Of a stretch of DNA of 36,479 nt, positions 16,248-23,814 are shown one piece after another. The position numbers were made by a program, and so were the translations under genes. The DNA comes from Oscillospiraceae bacterium (GTDB lineage Bacteria; Bacillota; Clostridia; Oscillospirales; CAG-272): positions 1-36,479 of the forward strand of contig SVRS01000024.1 in assembly GCA_015064695.1 (NCBI GenBank). Direction: 5' to 3'. Under the pieces are notes generated by a model. That model was not told where the DNA came from, searched no databases, and saw only the letters and a program-made list of their open reading frames with translations. How positions within the stretch are numbered: position 1 is the first letter of the stretch; the number at the start of each line of letters is the position of its first letter.

Positions 16248-16895
16248 ATGCAAAAGCACTCGATCTACACTCATGTGATATGGGATTTTAACGGAACGAT
16301 ATTTGATGATGTACAGCTGGGCATGGATTGCGTGAATATCATGTTGTCCAAGCGCGGGCTACCGATCCTTGGAGATAAGGAGACGTATCGGCGGGTTTTT
16401 GGATTTCCCATTGAGGATTATTACCGCCGCGTGGGATTTGATTTTGAGAAGGAGGATTACCACACGGTCCTTGCGCCCGAATGGGTTGCGTTATATGTGG
16501 AGGGAGAGCCCCATTGTCGGCTGAACGAAGGGGTTCGGGAAACGATGGGGGAGATTTCCGCGCGGAATATTCCGCAGATTATGCTATCCGCCTCCAATCT
16601 GATGCAGCTGAAGGCTCAAGTTTCTCGATTGGGCGTCGCTTGTTTCTTCGATGAAATTTTAGGGCTGGATAATATTCACGCCCGAAGCAAGGCGCTTTTA
16701 GCGATTCAATGGAAGGCGGAAAATCCCGAAAGCATTCCCTTGCTTGTGGGAGACACGGAGCATGATGCGGAGGTAGCCGCGGAGATCGGCGCGGATTGTC
16801 TGCTCTTTACAGGGGGGCACCAAGCTGAGGAAATTTTGGAGGCCAAGGGAAAACCACTCATTTCGAATATAACCCACGTGTTGAAATATTTGTAA
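16248..16895 (+). CDS. HAD-family hydrolase (phosphoglycolate phosphatase-like)
   Basis: 215 residues of haloacid dehalogenase fold with a C1 cap. Motif I is WDFNGTIFDD (nucleophile Asp13), motif II is IMLSASN, and motif IV is LLVGDTEHDAEVAAEIGAD. The second Asp of the usual DxDGT is Asn15. This DxNGT form is known in a subgroup of HAD phosphatase-like proteins, so the gene is not necessarily inactive, though the general acid is changed. Likely substrates are small phosphoesters. The ATG at 16248 is preferred over an upstream TTG (16230) because GGAG lies 9 bases before it. It stands alone after a terminator and converges on the SH3 lipoprotein gene. Confidence 0.82.
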   Translation: MQKHSIYTHVIWDFNGTIFDDVQLGMDCVNIMLSKRGLPILGDKETYRRVFGFPIEDYYRRVGFDFEKEDYHTVLAPEWVALYVEGEPHCRLNEGVRETMGEISARNIPQIMLSASNLMQLKAQVSRLGVACFFDEILGLDNIHARSKALLAIQWKAENPESIPLLVGDTEHDAEVAAEIGADCLLFTGGHQAEEILEAKGKPLISNITHVLKYL

Positions 16896-16906
16896 TACAG
16901 GTGGAC

Positions 16907-16941
16907 AAAAAACACGGGACGTCCGTGACGGACATCCCGTG
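16907..16941 (-). terminator. Terminator for the SH3 lipoprotein gene
   Basis: Read on the - strand, CACGGGA-GTCCG pairs with CGGAC-TCCCGTG (16913-16941) over a three-base loop and is followed by six T. It probably also stops + strand transcription less efficiently. Confidence 0.85.
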
Positions 16942-16962
16942 CTTGTCATTTGACGATGAGAA

Positions 16963-17733
16963 TTACTGAGCAGCCTCGGTGGTGGCAGCTTCGGTGGTAA
17001 CGGTTTCCACAACCTTCAGACAATCGTTGCTGATGTAGTACTGCTGAGTCTTGACTACGGGATTGCCATCGGCATCGGTCTCGGTCTCAGAAGTCATGGT
17101 GTACAGGATGCGGCTCCAGTTCTCGCTGACGGCGATGCGGGTGACCTTGTCGCCCAGCTTGAGGCTGCCGCGGATGGAGTGAGTCGTAGCAGTGGAGGGG
17201 TAGGAACGAACGTTGACGGCGTCGACGGTAACCTCGACCTCTTCGCCGTTCTCAATAGCGGTGAAGGCATCCAGAACCGAAGCGTCGGCGGCAACGGTCT
17301 TGGCAATGTAGCAGGTTTGCTCCTCGCCGTTTACATCGTAGGAGACGCGGTACCAGTTTGCGCTCTCACCGGTTGCATCCAGAATTCTACCCTCGGAGGG
17401 CCAGCCCACACCGTTATTCTCCTCGACTCTGGTGGAGGTACGTACGGTAGCAACGGCGCTGACGACGATGACCTTCATGGTGACGTCGGTAAAGGTGGGA
17501 TTCTCCTCGGTGGGATCAAACGCATCGGTGCCGGGCTCGATGGGGTCGGGTCTGGTAGAGGTAACTACGCTACCGAACTCATCGGTGCCGACAACAATAT
17601 AATCGTTGGTGTCGCTTTCGTCATTGCCTGCGGTGGTGGTAGGATCCTTGCCGGGCTTTCTGCAAGCGGAGCAGGCGGTAGTGGAAAGAAGAAGCAAAGA
17701 CGCAGTTAAGATTACAAGTAATTTCTTATTCAT
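16963..17733 (-). CDS. Secreted lipoprotein with SH3-like domains
   Basis: 256 residues. A signal peptide ends in STTAC (Cys21) with a second Cys at 24, and a Thr/Asp/Pro-rich linker follows (about 30-80). Two bacterial SH3-like modules come next. The first has VIVVSAVATVRTSTRVEE and ANWYRVSYDVNGEEQTCYIA. The second has VEVTVDAVNVRSYPST and ENWSRILY with YYISNDCLKVV. SH3b modules bind peptidoglycan or cell-wall peptides, so a wall-sensing or wall-anchoring role outside the membrane is likely. No catalytic domain is present. AAGGAGG precedes the ATG. It is transcribed from a consensus promoter divergent from the gene at 17879. Confidence 0.85.
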   Translation of the reverse strand: MNKKLLVILTASLLLLSTTACSACRKPGKDPTTTAGNDESDTNDYIVVGTDEFGSVVTSTRPDPIEPGTDAFDPTEENPTFTDVTMKVIVVSAVATVRTSTRVEENNGVGWPSEGRILDATGESANWYRVSYDVNGEEQTCYIAKTVAADASVLDAFTAIENGEEVEVTVDAVNVRSYPSTATTHSIRGSLKLGDKVTRIAVSENWSRILYTMTSETETDADGNPVVKTQQYYISNDCLKVVETVTTEAATTEAAQ

Positions 17734-17778
17734 TTTATTTTATCCTCCTTTTGAATGGTTGAAATAAACATATAGATA

Positions 17779-17807
17779 ATTATAACATAAGACTTTCGGT
17801 TTGTCAA
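17779..17807 (-). promoter_or_regulatory. Sigma-A promoter for SH3 lipoprotein
   Basis: On the - strand TTGACA (17802-17807) and TATAAT (17779-17784) are 17 bases apart, full consensus. Confidence 0.88.
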
Positions 17808-17878
17808 TAGGGTAAACGAAAAAGATTGAAAGATAATTCCGTTTTGAAAACAGGAAAAGAGAAACAGGAGTAAGAGAC

Positions 17879-18877
17879 ATGAATCACACGAACATACAAG
17901 AGCAGTGGATGCGATTTGATGGAGGTCTTTGTGTGGATTTCCATTGCATCAGCTACGTGATCTTCCGAAATGACTTTGGACGTATGACGGTAATTGGGGC
18001 ACGGTGTCCCGATATGGCATCCTTTTCCTTTGGGGCGAATGCGGTGAATGCGTTGGGCTTGGACGAGGAGGCACAAAGCTTTTTGTTGGGCAATGAGGTT
18101 GGGCCGCGTTTGTTGGCGGTTCGAACCAAGGTTGGGCTGGGATTTTTGGACAAGCGATACGACGGTCACACCGGCGTGGCGGTGTACTGGCACGTCCACG
18201 GACACGGAGATTCCCTGGCCAGGATGATCAACAATGGTATTTTAGGAAGCATACAGAGAGAGCTTTGTGGGGTGAGTCAAGCGGTTCAGGCCATCGAAGG
18301 AGACGTGTCCAATCGGGATGCAACATACTACGAGGCGTTGGCGCGGGCGTGGCATATCATCGGTAGGCGCCCGGGGGAATGGACGAGCCATCAGCGCGGT
18401 CTCGTTTACCGTTCTGAGATCCGGGACTTGCTGGAGAAAATGTCGTCGTTCGTTGGCTGTGGTTTGAGGCTGGAGGAATGGGAAGCGGCGGCCGCTCGGA
18501 TCAAAATCAACCGCCCGGTTTTGCTGGAGGCGGTGCTTCTCTGCCTGCTTACGGAAGCGCGAATCTGCAGTGCCACGAGAGATGTGACCTGCCGGTTCGG
18601 TTCGGTAGGGGATCGGGACGGAGAGCGGATGACCATGGAATTATGCTACCCCTTGGAGGAGTCCTACCGGGGGCAGATGTATCCCGATGCTCTACACCGA
18701 TACCTGGAGGTGGTGACTGATTTGGGCGGTCTATCCATGCAGGCCTCGGTGCGGGAAGATGCCCGAGGTGCGGAGGTTCAGCTGATATTGGAGTGGCTGC
18801 GAGATCCTGCGGTCATGCCAACCTCGGATCTGAAGGCGCGGGTTCGTTTCCGATACGACGAGGAGGCATCGCGGTGA
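17879..18877 (+). CDS. Unrecognised protein with GHKL ATPase-like C-terminus
   Basis: 332 residues, not assigned to a family. No signal peptide or TM helix. The N-terminal half (1-165) has alternating hydrophobic strands such as MTVIGARCPD and GVAVYWHVHGHGD. The C-terminal part (about 205-310) runs RPVLLEAVLLCLLTEARICS, then MTMELCYPLEE, then YLEVVTDLGGLSMQASVRED. That order resembles a histidine-kinase or anti-sigma GHKL ATPase domain (helix with N box, strands, then a GG-containing strand). The N-box Asn-Ala is replaced (TEAR) and no DxG motif is seen, so ATP binding is doubtful. AGGAG precedes the ATG. It is divergent from the SH3 lipoprotein. Similarity to GHKL is my inference from pattern alone. 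Confidence 0.6.
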   Translation: MNHTNIQEQWMRFDGGLCVDFHCISYVIFRNDFGRMTVIGARCPDMASFSFGANAVNALGLDEEAQSFLLGNEVGPRLLAVRTKVGLGFLDKRYDGHTGVAVYWHVHGHGDSLARMINNGILGSIQRELCGVSQAVQAIEGDVSNRDATYYEALARAWHIIGRRPGEWTSHQRGLVYRSEIRDLLEKMSSFVGCGLRLEEWEAAAARIKINRPVLLEAVLLCLLTEARICSATRDVTCRFGSVGDRDGERMTMELCYPLEESYRGQMYPDALHRYLEVVTDLGGLSMQASVREDARGAEVQLILEWLRDPAVMPTSDLKARVRFRYDEEASR

Positions 18878-18907
18878 GGCGCAGAGCGGGATCATCATGA
18901 GACAGCC

Positions 18908-19942
18908 TCAGATTCCCGACGGGAAATTCGAATTTCCGTATGCGGTGCATTCGTTCAGGAACGCCTCGATATTTTCGATGGGGGTGCCGCCGACGATGCC
19001 ATTGCCTGCGGCATAGATGAAACCGCCTGCCGGAGAATCGAAGGTGTCCCGCATGAGGCGTACCTCTCTCCGAACATCCTCGGGAGTGCCGTTGATGAGG
19101 GTGTCCTGCACGTCCATGCCCACCCAAAAGGCGATTTTTCCCTTCCATTTTGCGGCGACCTCGTCCCAATCCATGGTGTGCTTTTGGATGGGGTGGAGGA
19201 CGTTCAGACCGCATTCGATGAGATCACCGATGACCTCAGAGACGTTGCCGCAGGTGTGCAGCCAGGTGTCCACGTTGTGCTCTCGGCAGAGCCCCCAGAT
19301 TTCGGTGTAGTAGGGCTTGATAAACTCGCGGAAGGTGGCGGGACTCATCATGAGGGCGTTCTGAGAGCCCAGATCGTCGCTGATCATGTATCCGTCGGGC
19401 TTGACCTCGCGAATGGCACGCAGGAGCAGCTTCTTTTCGGTGTCGGCAACGGCTCTGTGCAGGGCGTGAACCTCGTCGGGGTGGTCGTAGTAGTCCATCA
19501 AGAGGTTTTCCATGCCACGGAAGCTCCAGATACGCTCGTACATAAGACTCCAGTGGAAGAGTAAGACGTATTTGCCCTCGGCGTGAGCGGCATCGGCGAT
19601 GCGTTTGGCGTCGTCAAACAGGCCGGGGGCTTCCGTGTTGGGAAGCTCGGCAAGCAGGGCGGGCAGGTCGGACCAATCGGGCAGGGCGGCGTTGGAGTCG
19701 TGCCCGGAAAACCGGGAACGGTCGATCTCGGGGAGTCGCCAGTAAAAGCCGTTTTCCTGCTTGGCGAAGGCAGGGCAGGGAAAATACGGAGCTACCACGT
19801 CTTCCTCGTATTTTTCAAATTGGTGCAGCTTCTCGCCGTACTGCTCCCATAGCCCCTCGCCCCACCACTTGGTGAAGGCCATAGGCGGGCGAGGCGGATT
19901 CCGGAAATGAATGGCGGCTTTGACTTGATTACGGGTAAGCAT
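18908..19942 (-). CDS. Uroporphyrinogen decarboxylase (UroD)-like corrinoid methyltransferase
   Basis: 344 residues of the UroD TIM-barrel superfamily. The barrel is evident from KYVLLFHWSLMYERIWSFRG, YMISDDLGSQNALMMSPATF and FIKPYYTEIWGLCREHNVDT. The motif LHTCGNV places His229 and Cys231 where MtaA/MtbA-type methylcobamide:CoM methyltransferases bind zinc. This supports a methyltransferase-like role over haem synthesis, where the usual N-terminal RxPVWxMRQAG is expected and absent. The methyl donor or corrinoid partner is not encoded nearby. AAGGAGG precedes the ATG. It is the last gene of a minus-strand train, 34 bases after the DUF1294 gene. Confidence 0.85.
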   Translation of the reverse strand: MLTRNQVKAAIHFRNPPRPPMAFTKWWGEGLWEQYGEKLHQFEKYEEDVVAPYFPCPAFAKQENGFYWRLPEIDRSRFSGHDSNAALPDWSDLPALLAELPNTEAPGLFDDAKRIADAAHAEGKYVLLFHWSLMYERIWSFRGMENLLMDYYDHPDEVHALHRAVADTEKKLLLRAIREVKPDGYMISDDLGSQNALMMSPATFREFIKPYYTEIWGLCREHNVDTWLHTCGNVSEVIGDLIECGLNVLHPIQKHTMDWDEVAAKWKGKIAFWVGMDVQDTLINGTPEDVRREVRLMRDTFDSPAGGFIYAAGNGIVGGTPIENIEAFLNECTAYGNSNFPSGI

Positions 19943-19976
19943 GATGATACCTCCTTAGATCAAGAATGTTGGGGAA

Positions 19977-20282
19977 TCAGAACAGGGAGGGTAGGATTTG
20001 GAAGTAAGTCAGCGCTGCGATCAAAGCTACCTGCAGGATGAAAATGACGGGAATACCGATCATGAAGGACAGGTGATTGGTCTTGTGGCGGATGAGCTGC
20101 ATAGTGATGAACATGGCCAGGGATCCGCCCAGCGCAGAGCAAATGAATAGGGTCTTTTCGGGAATACGAAGCTTGACGTTGTTCCGCTTGGAGATGGTTT
20201 TATCATAGATGCAGATCGTGATGGAAACGAGGGATACGACGGCGATGTAGCCGAGGAGGATGGGCCAGGGGAATGGAAGCAT
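19977..20282 (-). CDS. DUF1294 small membrane protein
   Basis: 101 residues with three or four hydrophobic helices. The family signatures are YDKTISKRNNVKLRIPEKTL (Asp-Lys and the RIPE motif), the Gly-Gly after SALGG, and the HKT of RHKTNHLSFMIGIP. The family is widespread with unknown function, sometimes found fused to nucleic-acid-binding domains, which are absent here. AAAGGAAA precedes the ATG. It sits 22 bases after the GH43 stop, so it is probably co-transcribed. Confidence 0.88.
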   Translation of the reverse strand: MLPFPWPILLGYIAVVSLVSITICIYDKTISKRNNVKLRIPEKTLFICSALGGSLAMFITMQLIRHKTNHLSFMIGIPVIFILQVALIAALTYFQILPSLF

Positions 20283-20303
20283 GGGAAAGTTTCCTTTCGC
20301 AGA

Positions 20304-21953
20304 TTAGGATACGGGGTAGGGTTGGGGGGTGTGGGTAGGGCCGTAGGCCTCCAATCGATCAATTCCGGACTCTGTGGGCACAAAGCGGACACGGTCGATG
20401 CACAGTGTGCGGGGCTCGTAGACACCGATGGCGCTGTGAACATGATAGACGATCCAAAGCTCGCTACCATCAGGGGAGGTCGTGAAGCAGTGGTGACCGG
20501 TTCCTTGAATCTCGGACGTGTAGCTTAGAATGGGATTCGCACTGTATCGGTGAAATTCTCCCAACGGGGAATCCGATGTGGCATAGCCGATGGCATACTT
20601 CTCTGAGGTATAGGTGTTGCCCGAGTAGGTCAGATAGTAGACACCGTTATGCTTGATCATTTCGGGGGCTTCTACGGTGGTAGCCTCCCAAGGGTCGGTG
20701 TACTGGAGAAGAAGTGTGGTGGTTCCGGGCTTGATGGAGGACAAATCCTCGGTCAGCTCGCAACCGAAGATGCCGTAGGGCTCGCCTTCCTTGACGTTGA
20801 CGTAGTAGAGGTAAATTTTCCCGTTGTCAAAGAAGAAGTTTCCGTCAATGGCCTGCTCCAGCAGGAGATCGCCCATGGGCTCAAAGGGGCCCAACGGGGA
20901 GTCAGATACGGCAATACCCAGGCTTACGTTGTTGGTGGCGATCATATAGAATTTTCCGTCCTTTTCCACAACCTCGGGAGCCCAGTAGTAGTTGGTGGAC
21001 CAAAGCTCTCCCGTGCACATGCCTGCGAATTCCCAGTTGACCAGATCGGGGGAGGTGTAAACGGGGTAGCCCTTTTGGCCGGATACATAGTTGGTGCTGT
21101 ACAGATAGTAGGTTCCATCGTGGTAAAGCACCCCCGGATCCGCACCCCAGGCATCAAAAACGGGGTTGACATAGGTGGGCGCATCCGTGGTTGTCTGGTT
21201 GCTGACTTCAGACAAGCGAAGGCTGTTGAAGCTAGCACCACGTCCGTTGTCGATATAGCCGATGCCGATGCCGTCTATATCGTCAAGGGCGTATTCGAAT
21301 TCCGGCCAGGGCTCGACCCCATCGGCATCGTTGCAGAAATAGCAACGGAAAACGTCTCCGACCCGCTCGACACGGAGGGTGCATCCATCCTGTTTCCAGG
21401 TCCGTTTGTCCATCTCCACGACTCGATAGGCCAATTCGGTTGCGGCCATGCCACTTTGGTATGAGTAGGTAATTCGATACAGGCAGACGGCGTCGGCTTC
21501 AACCATGAACGCGTAACCCTCGTACCCGTCTCGCGATTCGGAGGAGGTGGCATGGAACAGAATGCCGGCCCTTGTCTTCAGCGAGTCGGGGGAGAGCTGT
21601 AGCTCCGCGCAATAATCTCCCGACAGAAGCTCGTTCTCGTAGAAAACAGCCCCGAGGGGATTATCGGAAGGGGCAGCGTAGACGCCGTTTTCATCGAACG
21701 TATAGTGGGGATCCCGATAAACGAAGGAAATGGGATCCTCAAACGGTTGAGACTCGGTTGGATCGGTTTCCGGAGAAACGGTTCCGGCGGGAGGAGCTTC
21801 GCTCTGCGATTCGACACCGGAGGTTCCCGTGGGGGAGGTCGATTGGGCGGAGGAATCTGAGGGATCTCCGCCGCGGCAGGATGCCGCGCTGATTGCTATG
21901 GCGGCAATCAGCGCGGAGAGAATGGCTTTTTTTAAAAAATGCATGTCATTCAT
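20304..21953 (-). CDS. Glycoside hydrolase family 43 lipoprotein
   Basis: 549 residues. A lipoprotein signal (SAASC, Cys26) and a Ser/Thr/Pro-rich linker (to about 70) lead into a ~180-residue LamG-like beta-sandwich (about 75-250, with RAGILFHATSS and NSLRLSEV). A C-terminal five-bladed beta-propeller of GH43 follows (about 260-540). The expected catalytic acids are visible: Asp272 in WGADPGV, Asp370 in IDGNFFFD and Glu428 in TTVEAPEM. His487-His488 lie in the metal region GTGHHCF. The enzyme would remove arabinose or xylose side groups from plant polysaccharide outside the cell. AAGGAT precedes the ATG. It starts 20 bases after the glnS stop, an unusual operon neighbour. Confidence 0.92.
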   Translation of the reverse strand: MNDMHFLKKAILSALIAAIAISAASCRGGDPSDSSAQSTSPTGTSGVESQSEAPPAGTVSPETDPTESQPFEDPISFVYRDPHYTFDENGVYAAPSDNPLGAVFYENELLSGDYCAELQLSPDSLKTRAGILFHATSSESRDGYEGYAFMVEADAVCLYRITYSYQSGMAATELAYRVVEMDKRTWKQDGCTLRVERVGDVFRCYFCNDADGVEPWPEFEYALDDIDGIGIGYIDNGRGASFNSLRLSEVSNQTTTDAPTYVNPVFDAWGADPGVLYHDGTYYLYSTNYVSGQKGYPVYTSPDLVNWEFAGMCTGELWSTNYYWAPEVVEKDGKFYMIATNNVSLGIAVSDSPLGPFEPMGDLLLEQAIDGNFFFDNGKIYLYYVNVKEGEPYGIFGCELTEDLSSIKPGTTTLLLQYTDPWEATTVEAPEMIKHNGVYYLTYSGNTYTSEKYAIGYATSDSPLGEFHRYSANPILSYTSEIQGTGHHCFTTSPDGSELWIVYHVHSAIGVYEPRTLCIDRVRFVPTESGIDRLEAYGPTHTPQPYPVS

Positions 21954-21975
21954 ATCAAGAATCCTTGGAGAAGGA

Positions 21976-23634
21976 TCACTTCTTCGCGTTGTCCTTCAGA
22001 GAAACAACCTGGTTGTAGGTGTTCTCGTTCTTGGTGTCCTTGCAGAAGTAGCCAAAGCGAACGAATTGGAAACGCTCACCGGGGGCGGCGGCATCCAGGG
22101 AAGGCTCGATCATGGCGCCCTCTACGGTGGTGAGAGAGATCTCGCTCAGGAAATCCAGGTAGGTTTTGCCCTCGGGCACGTCGGCAGTGTTCTCAATGTT
22201 AAACAGGCGGTCGTAGAGCATGAGGGTGGTGGGCTTAGCATACTTGGCGGACAGCCAATGGATGGTGCCCTTGACCTTGCGGCCGTCGATGGGCATGCCG
22301 CTACCCGTCTCCAGATCAGCGGTGGCGTGAATGCACTTGATGGAACCGTCCTCGTTCTTCTCGATCTCACCGCACTTGATGATATAGCCGCCCATGAGAC
22401 GGACCTCGCCGTCGGGCTTGAGGCGGAAGAACTTGGGCGGAGGAACCTCAGCGAAGTCGTCGGCGTCGATATAGACCTCGCGGGTCATGGGAACCTCACG
22501 GGTGCCCAGCTCGGGCTTCTGGGGGTGGTTGGGCAGGGAGATCATTTCCTCCTTCTCGGTGGGATAGTTATCGATCACCACCTTGATGGGATGGGCAATA
22601 GCTACGCGACGGAGGGCGTTCTCGTTGAGATCGTCACGTACGCAGGCCTCCAACTGGCGAATATCCACGGTGTGGTCGGTGTTGGTGACACCTGCCTCGC
22701 GGACAAAGGTAAACAGTGCCTCGGGTGTGTAGCCGCGGCGGCGGAGACCCTTCAAGGTGGGCAGACGAGGATCGTCCCAGCCGTCCACGTAGCCCTCCTC
22801 CACCAGCTGACGGAGGTAGCGCTTGGACATGACGGTGTAGGTGATGTTCATGCGACCGAATTCCCATTGATGGGGCTTCTGTTCAAAGCCGATCTTCTCC
22901 ACCACCCAGTCGTAAAGGGGTCTGTGGTTGCGGAATTCGCTGGAGCAGAGGGAGTGGGTGATGCCCTCCAGAGCATCCTGGATGGGGTGAGCGAAGTCGT
23001 ACATGGGATATACGCACCACTCGTCGCCCTGGCGGTGGTGATGGATGTGCTTGATGCGGTAGATGACGGGGTCACGGAGGTAGGGGTTGTCCGAGGAGGG
23101 GTCGATCTTGGCACGCAGGGTCCGTGCGCCGTCCTCAAACTCACCGTTCTTCATGCGCTCAAACAGCTCCAGGTTTTCCTCGACGGAACGATTGCGGTAG
23201 GGGGATTCCTTGGAGGCCGCGGCGCGGTCGGTGCCCTTGTAGTCTGCCAGATCGTCCTTGGACAGGTCGCAGACGTAGGCGTCGCCCTGCTTGATGAGCT
23301 GAACGGCAAACTCATAGCACTTGCCGAAGTAGTCGGAGCCGTAGAACACGCCGCCGGTGGGCGCCGCGCCCAGCCACTCCAGGTCCTCGCGGATGGAGCG
23401 AACGAACTCGTCGGACTCCTTGGCGGGGTTGGTGTCATCATAGCGGAGGTTGAACAGACCGTTGTATTTCTTGGCTACGTCGGTGTTGACACAGATGGCC
23501 TTCACCGAGCCGATGTGCAAATATCCATTGGGCTCGGGGGGGAAACGGGTGTGGATCTTAAGCTCGGGATTGTTCTGGAGGTCCACGTCAATGATGTCGT
23601 GGATAAAATTAGAATGCTTGATCTCGTTTTCCAT
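21976..23634 (-). CDS. glnS: Glutaminyl-tRNA synthetase
   Basis: 552 residues of class I GlnRS, which charges tRNA-Gln with glutamine. The HIGH region is PPEPNGYLHIGSVKAI, the KMSKS region is VMSKRYL, and the C-terminal anticodon-binding beta-barrels are present (FAEVPPPKFFRLKPDGEVRL, then YIIKCGEI). Length fits bacterial GlnRS. The start MENEIKHSNF at 23634 matches the family. It is odd in lacking a Shine-Dalgarno site: the 17 bases before it read as a C-run and AT-rich sequence, and immediately beyond lies a perfect 17-bp palindrome (repeat copy B). A TTG-started extension to 23685 would translate the palindrome and is unlikely. It is downstream of gltX and shares its train. Confidence 0.95.
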   Translation of the reverse strand: MENEIKHSNFIHDIIDVDLQNNPELKIHTRFPPEPNGYLHIGSVKAICVNTDVAKKYNGLFNLRYDDTNPAKESDEFVRSIREDLEWLGAAPTGGVFYGSDYFGKCYEFAVQLIKQGDAYVCDLSKDDLADYKGTDRAAASKESPYRNRSVEENLELFERMKNGEFEDGARTLRAKIDPSSDNPYLRDPVIYRIKHIHHHRQGDEWCVYPMYDFAHPIQDALEGITHSLCSSEFRNHRPLYDWVVEKIGFEQKPHQWEFGRMNITYTVMSKRYLRQLVEEGYVDGWDDPRLPTLKGLRRRGYTPEALFTFVREAGVTNTDHTVDIRQLEACVRDDLNENALRRVAIAHPIKVVIDNYPTEKEEMISLPNHPQKPELGTREVPMTREVYIDADDFAEVPPPKFFRLKPDGEVRLMGGYIIKCGEIEKNEDGSIKCIHATADLETGSGMPIDGRKVKGTIHWLSAKYAKPTTLMLYDRLFNIENTADVPEGKTYLDFLSEISLTTVEGAMIEPSLDAAAPGERFQFVRFGYFCKDTKNENTYNQVVSLKDNAKK

Positions 23635-23651
23635 AGTAAATACGGGGGAAC

Positions 23652-23704
23652 GCTTGAGGGAATCTTTTTCAAAAGATTCCCTCAAGCTCCCTTCAAAACC
23701 TTTC
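23652..23704 (+). repeat. Dispersed hairpin repeat, copy B
   Basis: GCTTGAGGGAATCTTTT (23652-23668) pairs perfectly with 23671-23687 across two bases, and the flank TCCCTTCAAAACCTTTC follows. It has the layout of copies A, C and D with a different stem sequence. It ends 17 bases upstream of the glnS ATG, so the transcript leader there would be a hairpin. Confidence 0.78.
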
Positions 23705-23736
23705 GTATAATATTTATTAAGAAATAACTTTTTTTA

Positions 23737-23814
23737 AGTTTTTTGGAGTTCTTAGAACCTTTTTCTCAAAAAAAGGTTCTAAGCCGCCGGAGGCACGCGC
23801 CCCTTGCGCTCCCC
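23737..23814 (-). repeat. Dispersed hairpin repeat, copy C (inverted)
   Basis: Read on the - strand, it starts directly after the gltX stop with GGGGAGCGCAAGGGGCGCG, continues with a hairpin (CTTAGAACCTTTTT at 23770-23783 against 23751-23764) and ends in AACTCCAAAAAACTT. The order matches copy A, which also starts within ten bases of a stop codon. Copies B and C face each other 32 bases apart. Confidence 0.75.

Noticed and set aside
23634..23685. GlnRS start at TTG 23685
   Set aside because: The extra 17 residues would be encoded by the repeat palindrome, they do not resemble GlnRS, and no ribosome site precedes the TTG.
21829..23727. A 632-codon open frame on the + strand opposite glnS and the GH43 start
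   Set aside because: It is the antisense of a clear GlnRS gene, has a low-complexity Val/Gly/Leu-rich composition and has no ribosome site.
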